64,000 nt of DNA from Gelatoporia subvermispora B (GCA_000320605.2 KB445815.1:106970-170969), one strand, 5' to 3'. Shown: positions 24,904-37,691, counted from the first letter of the stretch. The notes: a model not told the origin generated them from the letters alone. Made by a program: numbers and translations.

Positions 24904-26862
24904 ATGGACAAGACGGTTGGAATACTAGGTCAGAGTGGGTTCTTTCTTTCCATGCAAAAATCCTACCACATTCTGACCGCCGTACAGATCCTCGCGCTTA
25001 TTTCTTGATCCATGCACACTGAATCTACCCCGCAGGCGGAGGCCAGCTCGGCCGCATGCTCGCCGCCGCCGCATCCCTCCTGAACATCAACGTCGTCATC
25101 CTCGATGTCGGCGACAACGGCCCCGCGAAGCAGGTCGTCGCGCCCACGTCCCCCCGTCTCGCGCACATCGACGGCGCCTTCACTGACCCTGTCAAGATTC
25201 GCGAGCTCGCGGACAAGGTCGACGTACTCACCGTCGAGATCGAGCACGTCGACGCCGGTGTTCTGGACGAAGTACAGGCTAGACTCCCGCTCGGTGTGCA
25301 CCCGAGCCCGGCGACGATCAGGGTCATCCAGGACAAGTACGTCCAGAAGCAGCACCTCGCCGCGCATGGCTGCCCGCTTGGCGAATTCATCGCCGTAGAC
25401 GCGACCCAGGAGTCTGTGCGCGCTGCTGCGGATAAGCTCGGCCTGCCGCTCATGCTCAAGAGCCGGACGCTCGCGTACGACGGCCGGGGGAACTTTGTCA
25501 TCCGCGACTTGGCTCAGATCGACGAGGCGCTCTCTGCTCTGGGCAACCGCCCACTCTACGCGGAAAAGTGGGTGCCGTTCGTGAAGGAGATCGCGGTGAT
25601 GGTCGTGCGCTCGTCGGCTGGCGAGGTCGTGTCGTACCCTGTGGTGGAAACAGTGCACAAGGACAACATCTGCCACCTCGTCTTTGCGCCTTTCCGGTCG
25701 CGCGACGCGTCTGTCTCGGCGCGTGCCCGACAAATCGCGGAGACAGCCGTGCAGACGCTACATGGTGCGGGAGTCTTTGGCGTGGAGATGTTCCTCCTCG
25801 AGAATGGTAAGCTTTTGCGCTCGGCCCTCCCTTGTCTTCGCTGACGAGCCGCATGTCGCACAGGCTCGGTGTACCTGAACGAGATAGCACCGCGGCCGCA
25901 CAACTCGGGGCACTACACGATCGAGGCATGCGAGACATCGCAATATGAGAACCACCTGCGTGCGATCCTGGGCCTCCCGCTCGGCTCTACTGCGCTCAAG
26001 GTCCCCTCCTCGGCGATGCTCAACCTGATCGGCGCGTCGGACTCGATGGACGAGGTCACCGCCGTCGCACAGGCCGCGCTCGGCGTACCCGGCGCAAGCG
26101 TGCACCTGTACGGCAAGGCCGCGTGCCGCAAGGGCCGCAAGATGGGCCACATCACGCTCGTCGCGCCCTCCGACGCCGCCCTCCGCGCGCGCCTGCGCCC
26201 GCTCCTCGCCGCCCTCCCTCCCTCCTCATCCGCATCAACCCCCGCTGCGGCGAACGAAGTTCAGCTCTACGCACCGCTCCCGCCGCCCGGCCGCTCGCAC
26301 GCGCAGCCGCTCGTGGGCATCATCATGGGCTCGGACTCGGATCTGCCTGTAATGCGCCCCGCGGCGGCGATGCTCGACCTTTTCCGCGTGCCGTATGAGC
26401 TTACTATCGTCTCCGCGCACCGTACACCGGACCGTCTCGTCGAGTATGCGCGTTCGGCCGCGAGCAGAGGCCTCCGCGTTGTCATCGCGGGTGCAGGTGG
26501 TGCGGCGCACCTCCCTGGGATGGTCGCCGCGATGACCCCGCTGCCCGTAGTCGGCGTACCCGTTAAGGGCAGCTCGCTCGATGGTGTCGACTCGCTGCAC
26601 AGCATCGTGCAGATGCCGGTGCGTCTCGTCTTGTCTCTACACTATGTGTTACCTGATCACGTGCACACAGAGGGGTGTCCCGGTCGCAACGGTTGCGATC
26701 AACAACGGGACGAACGCAGGTCTGCTTGCAGTACGGATCCTCTCAGCGGGGGTCCCCGCACTGGCGGACGCGATGGATGAGTACATGAAGAAGATGGAGG
26801 CCGAGGTGCTTGCCAAGGTCGACAAATTGGAGCAGGTTGGCTGGGAGAAATACAGCAGCTAA
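24904..26862 (+). CDS. ADE2: Phosphoribosylaminoimidazole carboxylase (ADE2)
   Basis: Four exons, 24904-24928, 25036-25806, 25864-26618 and 26671-26862, total 1743 nt (580 aa) in one frame. This is the usual fungal fusion of PurK and PurE. The N-terminal ATP-grasp half shows [29 protein letters not shown] and [17 protein letters not shown]. The C-terminal mutase half shows [26 protein letters not shown] and [10 protein letters not shown]. The enzyme makes CAIR from AIR in purine synthesis. Loss of ADE2 in fungi classically causes adenine auxotrophy and red pigment. The first exon is only 25 nt and holds the ATG. All key motifs are present, so the gene looks functional. Confidence 0.97.
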
Positions 26863-27232
26863 GCTGGTCGTGCAGCACAAAAACAAAACTGCCCGGGTTC
26901 GGTTCAGTGTACGACGTATATCGTGTGTCTATGCGGCAGCCCGTGTGCGGGCACGGCGGTATACATACGGGGGTAACTACGAGTTCCACGGATATACAAC
27001 AGAGTCCACGGCGCGAGGCGTGTATCGATAAAACTACGGAAGGAGGAAGGCGCGGGCGTCCGTGGGGGTAGGGATAGTGGATAGTGGTATTGTCCTAGGG
27101 ATAGGCTGGCCAGAGCCGGGAATACAACAAACCATGTACCGTAAACGTCAATGGGTCGTAAAGACATAACTGTTACGCATAAATCTCAAACAGTGTCTAG
27201 TCCTCCAATCCGCGGAGGGAGGTGACGGATGT
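26863..27232. other. Convergent 3' flank of ADE2 and the GH5 gene
   Basis: No gene seen in these 370 bp. Confidence 0.5.
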
Positions 27233-30200
27233 TTATGGCGTCATGGTCGCCTCGGCTGCGGCGGCAGCAGTCCCGCAAAGGAACGCCGTCGCGGTCTGTG
27301 GCGCGCCCCACGCGTTCGGGTACAGGCAGCCCGCAATGGGCGCAGGCGCGAGCGACGTGTCCGCAGGGTCCGCCCAGCCGTCGCCGATGCTCGCGGTCGG
27401 GATGCCCGAGAACGACTCCGGGGGGAGCGTCGGCACCGCGCTCGTGTGCGTGTACTGCGGGAGCAGCGTCGGGTCTGCGCCATCCGCGTTCGAGATCGCC
27501 GGGGGCGGGTACTGGCTAAACGACGCGAGCGCGGTCGCGGCGATCGTGCCCGCGCCGGAGCCGCCCGTTTGCCAAGACTGGTACGTCCCGTTGAAGGGAT
27601 CGTTGTCCTGCACGCCGACCGCGTCGCACGTCCCGAGAGCCGTGCGTGGGTCTTCGGGCATCCATCCTGTGGGCGAGGCGTCAGTAAGGGTCGAGAGTCT
27701 GCGTAGGAGTGCGTGTGTACTCACCATTCTGAAGTCCCAGCTGGTAGGACCACATCGGGGCCTCGACTTTGCCTGTGATGGACGAGTTTCCGATCTACTC
27801 CACGGTCAGCAGCGCTTGACGGAAGGTATCGTCGATTTACGCACCTTCCACGTCCAGAAGAACCAACCGGGGACGTGCATCGCGTCCATCTCCGCCATCA
27901 CGAACTGCTTGACGCCGTCCTTCATGTCCTGCGTCCAGTTCGGCCAGTCGTTCCACGGCGTGCAGTTGCTGAAGCTCGCGTTGACGTTCACGCCCTTGAT
28001 CCACTCGCCGCACTGCGCGAAGAGTCAGACGATGCCACAGCCGCGCTCTAATGCGCAAAGGACTCACATCGTTGATGGCGGCACTGAACTCGCCGGTGAT
28101 GGTGATGCCGAACGTGGTCTGGGACGCATTCGTCTGGAAGCCACGGCACGCGGCAGGCGGCCACGAGTCGAGAGGTGCGTCAAGGCCGCCACCGAACGCT
28201 ACATACGGGTGCGTATCAAGAATGATGCGCTGCGATCTGACGTCAGTAATTATCGCATCGCATCGTGTTGGAGAAGCTCACGTCAGACCCTGGGAGGAAG
28301 TCCGCCCACGAGCCGGTCCCCTGGAAACCATCATGGATGACCATGTACGCGCCTTTCCCGATACCAGTCTGCAGAGAAGCACACAATCAGCATGATACGC
28401 TTCCTCACCCACGAGTAGAACGCACAATTTCGCGTAGCATGTCGTGCGACTGCAAATAGCTACAAACGCATGTTGTCAATGTGGATCAAATGTGAGCAGA
28501 CCGTACAAACTCACAATCGCGTGAGCTGGTCGCGCCCGATGATGCCCAACAGCGGCTCGTTGATGACACCAAACATCTGCACGACGTCTTCGTACTGGTT
28601 CTGGCTGATAAACTCAGCGAGCACGCGGATGTACCCAAACGTGCGGTCGGCGTTGGCGACGCCCATAGGGCCGTTCAGGAAGTTGATCGGGCCCTCACGT
28701 CCACTATGGTTGTAGCCGTTCTGCGAGCCGGGCGCGGTGTGCAGTTCGAGGTAGACACGGAGACCGTACTTCCTGGCCCACTGGAGAGCGAGGAGGACAT
28801 AGTTCCACGCCGTCTTCGCGAGGAATGGCTCGCCAGGCCATGTCTATGCACAATGACGGATCAGCACGTTGTCTGGAGGTGAAGGGATTCGGGATGTGTC
28901 GAATCTAGATGCTTCACGCGATCTGGCATCGTCTGCAGGAATCGTCGTGGCAGCGGGCGCCTCGCACACAGAACAGTGCACAGATAAGCGGACCCCTAGC
29001 AAGCCGCATGCATTGCGAAAAATGTGCGTGAAGCCACCCCATAATGCGCAAGGCGGACTGCGGAAGGTCGCGGCGTTGTAGCTACTGGGTATAGCCACTG
29101 CGTCGAACGTGCTCTGTTGTGCCACCCAGATGACCGATCCTGCGCCAGTGGACCTCCATGACGGGATTGTGTAGATGCACGTAGCTATAGACCGAGTCTG
29201 CACAACACCCATGCGACGACACAATCGTGTACGGTGACATCTCGCAGTGCACCACTCAACCCGTGGATTGACGAGATGCGCTGTGAGCTCCTGTGCGTGC
29301 ATGGGAGCTAAAAGACAAGGGATATTCACCTCGACGGCCCAGTACGGCACGGGGAGGCGGATCCAGTTGAGACCTGCAGCGGCGATCTCCGCAAAGTCGA
29401 CCTCGGTCTGGCGTCATCCGCGTTAGCTTGCAGCGCGGTACGATTAAACGAAGCACTCACGATAAACGTCTTGTAGTGCTCCTCGATCTGCTCAATGCCG
29501 CCGCCCTCGCTCGTATCGTTCAGCATCGCCACGCTCAAACTCCATTCGTCCACCACGAGGCCGCCGGGCAGTGCGGGGCTCGGCGTCACGTTCTGGTACT
29601 TTTCGAACAGCGCAGGGGCGATATACGGCTCTAGGACGAGCCAGCCACCGAGATTGACGCCGTGGATCGAGTCCGTCGAGTAGTCCCAGGTCTCGTTGAG
29701 CGCGGGGGACCACGACTGGGGGCGCGCAGACGAGAAGAACGGGTTGCTCGGGTCGTAGTACCCTGTAGTAGAGTTAATCACAGGTCGCAGACAGAAAGGT
29801 GTATACGCACAGCTGCCTCCCCACTGGTTGCTATACGTAAACGTAACGTTGTCGGCGGTGGTGATGAGGGAGCCGTCCCCGCCGGAAATGGCACCCGTCG
29901 GGGACTCGGGGTTCGCGCCTGGGCCAGAAGCCGCACTGGATGAGGAACCACCGGAGTGTGAGTCTTTGTGCTTCTTGATGATTGTAAAGTAGATGGGGAG
30001 AATGACAGCGAGCACGACGACGATTATGGCCACCGCAACACCCAACGAGATGAGAAGCAGCCTCCGGCGGCGCGGTGCAGCCGTCGTGAGACCCCGCGCG
30101 CCCGCATCCTCGTTCTTGAAAGGTATTTGCTCGGCGCGAGCGTCGTCGTCAAACAAAGCTGCTGATGCTGCGGGCGAGGGGGCGACGCCGGCGGTGTAAG

Positions 30201-30300
30201 AGTTGCGTGCGCTCTCGTTGAGGGGGGTGAGGAAGGGGTTGCTGGCGGGGGAGTCTGTCAGGAAGCCAGAGCTCTCTTCGCGAGTAAGCCTGGAAGCCAT
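27233..30300 (-). CDS. Membrane-anchored exo-beta-1,3-glucanase, GH5
   Basis: Ten exons: 30300-29811, 29762-29461, 29407-29330, 28843-28515, 28459-28426, 28368-28282, 28229-28068, 28012-27845, 27794-27725 and 27666-27233. They total 2154 nt (717 aa) in frame. A type II membrane layout is visible: cytosolic N-terminus, then RRRRLLLISLGVAVAIIVVV, then a Ser/Gly linker. The catalytic domain has IHGVNLGGWLVLEPYI, NWIRLPVPYWAVE, YLELHTAPGSQNGYNHSG, the acid/base GVINEP, a nucleophile in TGEFSAA, and WFFWTWK. A C-terminal extension of about 140 residues is Ala/Pro/Thr-rich. The role is trimming or remodelling of cell-wall beta-1,3-glucan. The third intron (29329-28844) is 486 bp, many times longer than the others; see findings. 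Confidence 0.93.
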
Positions 30301-32572
30301 CGCGTGCGCGCGATCTTGATCGGCCTGAGGGGGCGTTCCCGGTGTGGCAGCCTTTTGGGTGTGGCCGGTCGACTCGTCTTCCGCACACTGGACAGACAGA
30401 GCGAGGGCGGGCGTAGAGTGCGGGCGCAGGTGGGCGACGCTCTCGCGGTTCGTTTTCTCTCAACAGATATTAAATAGAACCCGACCCTTCCCACTCCATC
30501 GCTTCCTTAGCGCTGTAGATAGCGGGATGCTCTCGCCGCAGGTCCGATGATAGATCCCCTCATCATCTTAGCCTTGCCGAGAGCGCGAGGAACCTGATTC
30601 TGGCGGCGTGAAGTCGGACTTGCCGAGTGTGCGCGAGGTGAGCGTGTCCAGTCCACCCTGTTGTCCAGTCACGCGCGAGCCGCGTTTGCTTCTGTCCTCG
30701 TATGCTTTTGCTCCAAAGCCGCGTCTGACATATATGTGCCGAGGACCGGAAACTTTGCCAGCGGTTGACAGTACCCTCAGCCCCCGGAGGACTTGCAGCA
30801 ATGCACTAGCCCACACAGGGGCGTACCAGTCCGCAGAGTCCGGACTTTTCGCGAGACGGACAAGAGCGACATAAATCCTGGTGCGCACTTGTCCTCTGTA
30901 ACTCAACCGTGCGATCTGCCAACAAAGTACTGCGATCTTTTTCGCGGAGGTCGTGATTTTAAAAAGTTTTCGATGGTTTCTTGACATCACAGCGCCTGAG
31001 GATATACGGAGGACGCGCCGAAACACATAAAACGCGCCGGACTAACGCCATCCAAAACGCCTCAGCGTTTGTTCGATTTTAGCTATCACATCTCCCTTCA
31101 CAACCACCTTGCTGCTGGTCCTGCAAGCCGCCGTAGTTGCGAATACACAGCCATCATCCATCGAGGATAGCAATGGAAACGGATGCATATCTGTCTGCTC
31201 ACGTGGGCGTGTTCTATATCGTCGATCGATCGTCGAGAAAGCGAATGCAGTCGGCAATGAGGCGGACGCAGTGCGGACAGGCCCCTCTCCGGATGCAGGC
31301 ATGACGCTTTTTCATCTGCGCTGCGGCGATTGCTGTCTTCTCGCCCCTTTATAACCCCTTTTGAGATGAAGTCGACGTGTCAGAGGCGTCGTCGTGTGCC
31401 CCGATTTCATTCATACCAACGCCTTCGCGACTGAATCTTCTCCGATTATTATCTGACGATCGCTGTGAAGCACATCACTGTAGTGCGCTGTGCAGGGCAC
31501 CAAGCAACCTCCCTCGAAGCTTACTCGTCTCTAACAAGATTCAACGGTAGGCGCCGTACAGTCGTGGAACCTGATGGGAATCGGCCTGGCAGACAATCGC
31601 CGGCTTAGGGCTATGAGGTGCGCGCCGAAGTCGAGCTTGCCACGCACAATCTCACCGTGCCTTTTGTTGCGCAGATATCAAATGCAGATGAACCATTACC
31701 CAAGTCAGCATCTTACATCTCACATTTCATTATATCGCATTCCCTGAGTGAATTTGTGACACACGCGTGCGAGCCACATATAACCAGGTGCGAATGCCAA
31801 GTTCGGAAAGCCATATATACCTATGTCCTGAGGTGCCGTCTCCGTTGTAGGCCCAGACCTGGCGCTTTCCAGTCAATGTGTCGTGGAAGGACAGTACAGT
31901 GGCAGCTGTGCCTGCCGTTTGGAGGTGCCTGAGTCTGGAGTTTCGTCGACGGCACTCTCCTAAGTTTGCGAGAATAAAGAATTGCTGGCAACTGCCGACC
32001 GACGGAGGCTTTAGTCCTTTGTCCGACTTCTCCGGTCGAGCTGTGGGTGTCTGCTATTCTTATCTGTGTATTTCGGTGCCATCACGACTGGGTGCTGGGA
32101 TCCGTTGCTAACCAGAGAGGGGCTAAGGTGTTGAGTTGGCAAGCATCAGCTGCCCTAGATGGTTCCAATACTTAGTATGTATGTACATTGGCCCTTCAAA
32201 GCATATTGACAACACTGAATCAAAATCTTCCAGATATCGCAGTGCGAAGGCTGTAAACCATTTCGACGTTCGACGAAGTGTTAGGGAGTCATTGCTACGT
32301 GGCGATGCACTGGAAATTGCCTAGATGAGTTCAACCGTCACTTTAGGTGCACTGACATATTCAAAGCACCTTCAAAACACTGATTAGATGTTTCCAAAAA
32401 TCGCAGAGTTACAATCATCAGTGTATCATCAATACGTCGCACGGGTCCAGCGAGCTAGAAAGGCACGTCTTTTGGATCCCTACAAATTCGTGTTGTGAGA
32501 CAGATTGCCGCGAGCCCTATGTGATATAGTGATCCGTCATGGGCCTCTATGGGCCTCAGACTGGCAATGTAC
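30301..32572. other. 2.3 kb intergenic region with one weak ORF
   Basis: A TATA-like TATTTAATAT (minus strand) near 30465-30475 precedes the GH5 start. Apart from the ORF at 30987-30568 I see no gene. The end next to 32573 (about 32288-32437) is 3' flanking DNA of P450 copy 3 and has a diverged counterpart at about 35231-35340. Confidence 0.45.
30568..30987 (-). CDS. Hypothetical basic protein, 139 aa, doubtful
   Basis: A single uninterrupted frame from ATG 30987. It is rich in Arg, Lys and Ser and ends in TPPESGSSRSRQG. I recognise no domain. It sits upstream of the GH5 gene on the same strand and could be an exon of an unrecognised gene or a chance frame. Confidence 0.25.
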   Translation of the reverse strand: MSRNHRKLFKITTSAKKIAVLCWQIARLSYRGQVRTRIYVALVRLAKSPDSADWYAPVWASALLQVLRGLRVLSTAGKVSGPRHIYVRRGFGAKAYEDRSKRGSRVTGQQGGLDTLTSRTLGKSDFTPPESGSSRSRQG

Positions 32573-34780
32573 TCAGTCTACTCGACGCACACGCATGGGA
32601 ACTAGCCCGCCTTCCTGTCCCTCCAGTATCGGGCGAGGCACAAGTCCACGCGACAGAACAAACTTCGACTCCGGCCCATCCAATAGCTCGAATTCATAGT
32701 TGCGGACAAGCACAGAAAGTACCGCCTGCAACCAAAATCAGCATCAAGCCCCACCGGCACCATCTGACATACCTTAAATTCGGCCAGTGCGAATCCGCGC
32801 CCGAGACACATCCGCGGGCCGTCAAGGAAAGTGAGCAGGTGGCGATGCCCCTGGATTTCTTGCGCCCGCTTTGGGACCCCACTCTCGTTGATCCATCGCT
32901 CGGGCTTGAACTCCTTCGCGTCAGGGCCCCAGAGCGCCTCAGAGCAGTTCATGAAGCCGACAGGGATTCTGACGGTCTCGCCCCGCGCGATGTGCAGGCG
33001 GTCGACGAATGCCCCTTTGGAGGTCTGGAGGGGTGTGCTGAGGGGCACGACATCGTCGGCCAAGGCCTGTAGGACGTACGGTGAGTCTGAGAGGCTGGGA
33101 CTCGGAAATGTGACATACCACTCGATTGAACTCCGGAAGTGGGGCATGAAGGCGGAGAGTTTCCTGCACCACAGCGTCCAGGTAGGGTAGTCCGTACGTG
33201 AGCTCGTCCCAAGTAGGGTCGCTTCCAGCATACTGTGCCACTTCCTCGCGCAGTTTTTGCTGAATCTCCATGTGCTTGCACAGCTCAATCAAGGCCCACT
33301 GCAGGTGAGTCCATGTCAGCTGCGCAGAATATATCCCTCAGAGTGAGGTACGAACCGTGAGGCTGACTAGAAATACGAATCGAAGAGGTCAGTTATTTTC
33401 GGTTTTCGAGTATACTGAGACTTTTTTGACTGACTTGAGGTTGTCTCGTATCCAGCAAGGATTAAGACCTTCATCTGTAACGTAAACCCAGATGAGCACA
33501 GAAGGCCCACTCCGAGTTCTACAACCTACCTGTGCTATGACTTCCTCACGCGTAATATGCAAACCACCTTCCGTCTCTTCTGCCTTGACTACACACACGT
33601 TTTCAAGATACGACGAGAGATATTATGTTGCAGACTCACTGAGCAGTCCCATAACCGAATTATCTGTCTTCGCCGCGCCATCGGTTTCCTTGCGCATATT
33701 TTCCAACAATTCCGTCGCAATGTCCCCCATGCTGGTGTTTAGGCGGTGTAGTAGAGCATTTCGCTCTGTTGGAATATTTAACAGAGGCGGAAATAAGAGG
33801 CCTATTGCGGTCATTGCCATGAGCCCAATAGTCGGCTTGAGGCGGCCGAGCCGTTCAAATACGTCTGAAACTGCTGCCTGCTTGCCCAACAAAGTCCCGA
33901 AGTCATGCGAGAACCCGGCGATGCCGATGGTGTCTAGACTGGCAGAGGGGTACATGAGGAGCGATGTCCTGAGACAACGGTGCGCACATACGAAACACGA
34001 TTCATCCTAGCAAACCTCGGTGAGGTCTCGTGCAGATGGTCGGTAATATGATATACATACCATTCCTCAACATCGATTATCGAGCCTTGGCCTTGGCCGC
34101 TCTCGAGTTGACCATCCCAAGCAGTTTTCAGCTGGAGTGTCGCGTAAGCAGTCTCAGCATTTGATCATCTCTTGGCCATCGTACCTTGTACGCTGAGTCG
34201 AAATAGACAGAAGTGAGCTTCCGAATTGCTGCATTACCGAAAGCGGGCGTCAAAGCCTTCCGTTGTCTGAGAACAGCTCTTTCAGCATGTAGATGGCTCT
34301 TGAGTATCGAAAGTAGAACTAACATCCGGTGCCTTTCGCCATCAGACCAGAGGATCCCCTTACCCAGCTGCGAAGCAGACCACTCTCAACTACAACTCAA
34401 CGAGTGACCTAGGAGTAAATAAGACATACGATATTCTTGATCATGCCCTTGGATCCACTGGTGTGCGTGTACCCCCAAGTATCTTGCGAGAGAACGTGCG
34501 TAGCGGCCTTCGGGTCTGTCACGACGACACGAGTGGCACCCATGAGTGCTGCGACCCTGAACGCATCGCCGTAGGTCCTGGACCACTGCTCATATACGTC
34601 CCCAGTCTGCCAGGACTTAGTAACAAGGTGATGGACGCCCCAGAGGAAGCTTGGTGACGGCGGGCCTCGGAGAGGAGTAGTATGGAGACGTCTGCGGACA
34701 TTGCGAGATATCTTGAAAACGAGTCCAATAGTAAGAATAATGCCCAGAGCGTCGAGTAAAGTGAGTCTGGAGATGTCCAT
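32573..34780 (-). CDS. Cytochrome P450 monooxygenase, copy 3 (intact)
   Basis: Twelve exons: 34780-34430, 34367-34324, 34266-34185, 34131-34061, 34006-33992, 33938-33640, 33588-33530, 33474-33435, 33366-33356, 33298-33119, 33066-32773 and 32725-32573. Their sizes are 351-44-82-71-15-299-59-40-11-180-294-153 nt, exactly as in copies 2 and 4, giving 532 aa. Features are the N-terminal anchor (LGIILTIGLVFKI), the hinge LRGPPSPS, I-helix LAGYETTS, ExxR as ETLR, and heme loop FLDGPRMCLGRGFALAEF with the Cys at about residue 471. It starts at ATG 34780. All catalytic motifs are kept, so it is predicted active; the substrate is unknown. Its 3' end is nearly identical to that of copy 4, which lies about 0.7 kb upstream in tandem. 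Confidence 0.9.
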
Positions 34781-35477
34781 CACTGACTACAGTGGAGGTA
34801 GAGAGATCCTCGAGCTGTCCAGAAGCCACGGGTGCATGATACACTGATGCATAGACTCCGACCTGACCGAGTCACGCTGGCGAAGGATGACAGCTGTGTT
34901 CGTATCTCTGGGCCCAAGCCACAAACAATCGCGCAGTCGGATCGATCCGCGCCCCAATTGATGAGAGAAACAGATGGCCCAGGCCGATTTTGAAAGTCTC
35001 AAAAACTACGATACTCGGAAAGTCTGGTGCTCACGAGTTTCGCTAGTGATGGGAATATTCCCTCAATGAAGGAGGTATACGACCTATTACGGTAAATAAG
35101 GCCCACTGATGCAGCGTCTACATCGAACTGCCCTGCCACAGGCTCCGGCTCTTCATCCAACTTCTTCGGTAGAAACCACGATATTTGTCTGCTCTATTTC
35201 CATGGCTCTATACTGTTGCAACTGGACGCTAGGAATTGTTGCTTCGCGGTGACGCACCAGAGATTGGGTACGGTGTTGTTGAGCTCCTAAGATTTTCCAA
35301 ATATCGCAGAGATACAGTCATCGGTATGTTGCTAATAACGAAGCCTAAACTGGGCGAGCTTAAGAGCCTGTCAACTCAAATTCCATACAATCTCGTGTTC
35401 CCAAGAAAGTCATCGCAAGTCACATGCAGTGTGGTGACTCATCATATGCTCTCATGGATACCAGATGAGCAAACTCC
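34781..35477. other. Intergenic region between tandem P450 copies 3 and 4
   Basis: It holds the promoter of copy 3 (right after 34780) and the duplicated 3' flank of copy 4 (about 35231-35340, similar to 32288-32437). No gene seen. Confidence 0.55.
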
Positions 35478-37691
35478 TCAGTCTACTCGGCGCACACGCA
35501 TAGGAACTAGCCCGCCTTCCTGTCCCTCCAGTATCGGGCGAGGCACAAGTCCACGCGACAGAACAAACTTCGACTCCGGCCCATCTAATAGCTCGAATTC
35601 GTAGTTGCGAATGAGCACAGAAAGTACCGCCTGCCACCTGAATCAGCATCAAACTCCACCAGAGTAATCTGACGTACCTTGAATTCGGCCAGAGCAAAAC
35701 CGCGCCCGAGGCACATCCGTGGGCCGTCGAGGAACGTAAGCAGGTGGCGATGCCCCTGGATCTCTTGCGCACGTTTCGGGACCCCGTTCTCGTTGATCCA
35801 TCGCTCGGGTTTGAACTCCTTCGCGTCGGGGCCCCAGAGCGCCTCGGAGCAATTCATGAGACTGACGGGCACGCTAACGATCTCGCCCTGCGCGATGTGC
35901 AGACGATCGACAAGCGTCCCTTGGGATGTCTGAACAGGTGCGCTGAGGGGCACGATGTCGTCGGCCACTGCCTGCAAGGCTCACAGTGACTTCAAATAAA
36001 GCGGACATCTGGGGGTGCAACATACCACTCGGTTGGACTCCGCGATCGGGGCGTGAAGACGGAGGGTTTCTTGGACTATCGCATCAACGTATGGTAGCCC
36101 ATACGTGAGCTCATCCCAAGTAGGGTCACTTGCGGCATATTGCGATAGTTCCTCGCGCAATTTTTGCTGAATCCCGGGGCGTTTGCACAGCTCAATTAAG
36201 GCCCACTAAAGATCAGCACATGTAAGCTTCGCAGAAGTATCTGTCTCCGGAATAGGGTACAAACCGTCAGGCTGACTGGGAATACAAATCAGAGAGGTCA
36301 GTTCTTTATAAGTTCGCATGCACTTCAGCTTCGTGACTGACTTGAGGTGGTCTCGTATCCAGCAAGGATCAAGACCTTCATCTTTGACACCGACACAGAT
36401 TAGGCCAAACAGCCCCAGTCGGAGTTATCACCTACCTGTGACATGACTTCCTCATGCGTAACATGCAAACCACCTTCCGCTTGTTCCGCCTTGACTGAAA
36501 TCGCACGCAGTCAGGATCTGAATGAAAAATAGCCTGCAGACTTACTGAGTAATCCAATGATCGAATTGTCTATCTTAGCCACGCCGTCGGTCTCCTTGCG
36601 CGTGTTGTCCAGCAATTCGGTTGCAATCATCTCCATGCTGGTGTTCAAACGATGCAGCAGGACGTGTCGCTCTGTTGGAATATTCATAACGGCCGGGAAA
36701 ACAAGACCGATGGCAATCATTGTCATGAGCCCAACGGTCGGTTTAAGGCGGCCTAGCTGGTCAAACACGTCTGCAACTGCTGAATGCTTGCCCGACAGGG
36801 TCCCGAAGTCATGTGAAAATCCGGCGATGCCAATCGTATCAAGGCTTGCACGGATAGACACGTGAGAAGCGATATTCTGATATATGATTGCGTACATACG
36901 AGACTCGATTCATCCTGGAAATATGAAAATGAGATTTGGTAGAAGTTCGGTCGAGAATGCGCATACCATTCTTCGACATCGATTATGCAGCTGTTATCTC
37001 GAGTATTTTCGAATTGACTGTCCCAAGCAGATTTAAGCTTGAGTATTAGATGAGATCTCTCAGCGCGCGGCGACATGACTTCGACTTGGTACCTTATAAG
37101 CTGAGTCGAAATAGACGGACGTGAGCTTCCGAATTGCAGCATTACTGAAAGCGGGCGTTAAGGTCTTCCGTTGACTAGAGACAGACCGGTCAACGTCAGA
37201 AGGCCCTTTAGATCTCGAAGAAAGGAAACTCTAACATCCGGTGCCTTTCGCCATCAGACCAGAGTATCCCTTTCCCCAGCTGCGAAACCAATCATGCTCG
37301 ATTAAGGTTAAATGATAGCTCAGGAGTGTATGAGACATACGATGCTCTTTATTATCGCCTTGGATGCGCCCGTGTGCGTGTATCCCCAAGTGTCTTGCGA
37401 GAGAACGTGCGTAGCCGCCTTCGGGTCTGTCATAACGATGCGAGAGGTACCCATGGGTGCTGCGACTCTGAACGTGCTGCCGTAAGTCCCGGACCACTGC
37501 TCGTAGACACCCCCAGTTTGCCAGGAGTTGAGAACAAGCTGCTGGACGCCCCACAGAAGACTGGGAGATGGCGGACCTCGGAGAGGGGTAGTATAGAGAC
37601 GTCTGCGGACATTTCGAGAGATCTGGAAGACGAGTCCGATGGCAAGGATGATGCCTAACGCATCGAGGACGGTGAGTCGGGAAATGTCCAT
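35478..37691 (-). CDS. Cytochrome P450 monooxygenase, copy 4 (intact)
   Basis: Twelve exons: 37691-37341, 37279-37236, 37174-37093, 37037-36967, 36914-36900, 36844-36546, 36494-36436, 36381-36342, 36275-36265, 36205-36026, 35971-35678 and 35630-35478. Exon sizes equal those of copies 2 and 3, giving 532 aa. Motifs: anchor LGIILAIGLVFQI, LRGPPSPS, LAGYETTS, ETLR, and FLDGPRMCLGRGFALAEF. Several acceptors are AAG (exons 4, 6 and 8), a weaker but usable site. Copy 4 is closest to copy 3: the N-termini differ moderately, while exon 12 is almost the same. It is predicted to be a functional microsomal monooxygenase of unknown substrate. Confidence 0.9.

Noticed and set aside
24963..25733. 256-codon minus-strand ORF
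   Set aside because: Antisense of ADE2 exon 2; an artefact of strong codon bias in a conserved gene.
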